A DNA stretch of 46,155 nt from Prochlorococcus sp. AG-355-I04 (lineage in GTDB: Bacteria > Cyanobacteriota > Cyanobacteriia > PCC-6307 > Cyanobiaceae): positions 1 through 46,155 of the forward strand of contig QCDL01000011.1 of NCBI GenBank assembly GCA_003280915.1, written 5' to 3'. A program made the position numbers and the translations under genes. The notes beneath the pieces were generated by a model, which was not told where the DNA came from, did no database searches, and was given only the letters and a program-made list of their open reading frames with translations. Positions within the stretch are counted from its first letter, which is position 1. Every line of letters begins with the position of its first letter. Below are positions 45,880 through 46,155 of this stretch, piece by piece.

Positions 45880-46155
45880 TATTTCCAAAAAATATTTTGC
45901 ATTTTTAGCAATAATTCCAATATTTCCTGTATTAGCAGTACCTATAATGACAGATCAGATGAGAGAGGAAGCTTATGCTGCCAGCGTAATAGGAGCTAAC
46001 CTTTGCTATTTAAAAAAAGGTAGGCTAGATGAAAGAACATTTATTTTAAACGTTGAAAAAGTAATTAAAGATAAGGGTTATAGTCTTGAGGTCTTAAATA
46101 AGGACGAAGTTCAAGAAGTTGGTAAGTTAGTTGCCAAGAAACTTGGAAATGATTG
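45872..46155 (+). CDS. Secreted or lumenal protein, unknown (truncated by window end)
   Basis: A frame from ATG at 45872, open to the window edge (94 complete codons). Residues 5-23 form a signal-peptide-like core (K-K-Y-F-A-F-L-A-I-I-P-I-F-P-V-L-A-V-P). The rest is an alpha/beta-type, charged sequence with A-N-L-C-Y-L-K-K-G near 43-51. No domain recognised. It overlaps DUF3326 by eight bases and belongs to the same transcript. The 3' end is missing. Confidence 0.7.
   Translation, partial: MTNISKKYFAFLAIIPIFPVLAVPIMTDQMREEAYAASVIGANLCYLKKGRLDERTFILNVEKVIKDKGYSLEVLNKDEVQEVGKLVAKKLGND

Overview
The window looks like a core chromosomal segment of a marine picocyanobacterium, most probably a high-light-type Prochlorococcus. 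Evidence: very AT-rich DNA, tightly packed genes, RNA polymerase split into rpoC1 and rpoC2, an atp operon with both b and b' subunits but no beta/epsilon genes, a small high-light-inducible (Hli) protein gene, Ycf35, and a biotin cluster carrying a bioK-type esterase. No rRNA, tRNA, CRISPR, insertion sequence, prophage or plasmid feature was seen. About a quarter of the genes start with TTG or GTG.

Layout. 23-2196 (minus): rimP-nusA-ylxR, the classical leader of the infB operon. 2332-4245 (plus): a Deg/HtrA protease, then rpiA, which meets convergent hisD (minus) with overlapping stop codons. 5650-17861 (plus): rpsT, tatD, rpoB, rpoC1, rpoC2, an hli gene, rlmN and a 48-residue membrane protein. 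17880-20963 (plus): a HEAT-repeat protein, then DUF2997, Ycf35, a [4Fe-4S] ferredoxin and an aldo/keto reductase. 20966-27058: rsmG (minus), a J-domain membrane protein and DUF3143 (plus), then a tightly overlapping biotin operon bioF-bioK-bioC-bioD-bioA (minus). 27198-34977: a Ski2-type helicase (plus), purB and fumC (minus), a TlyA-type rRNA methyltransferase (plus), glnB and a small hypothetical (minus), and queF (plus). 34974-38235 (minus): ftsW, ccdA, ccs1. 38502-44235 (plus): the ATP synthase operon atp1-atpB-atpE-b'-b-delta-alpha-gamma. 44252-46155 (plus): a [2Fe-2S] ferredoxin, a 63-residue unknown, a DUF3326 protein and the start of a secreted protein cut by the window edge.

How the genes work together. 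Most of the window is information processing (transcription, ribosome assembly, rRNA modification) plus energy conversion (F-type ATP synthase, cytochrome c maturation) and biosynthesis (His, biotin, purine, queuosine). I found no defence or secretion system and no obvious horizontally acquired island. The observations most worth a second look are RNA- and DNA-level structures: hairpins on both sides of the atpE cistron, hairpins that span the stop codons of convergent genes, a perfect palindrome at the DUF2997 start, an NtcA-like site upstream of glnB, a PII protein in which the T-loop Tyr51 is Phe, and a conserved-looking redox cassette (DUF2997-Ycf35-ferredoxin-AKR).
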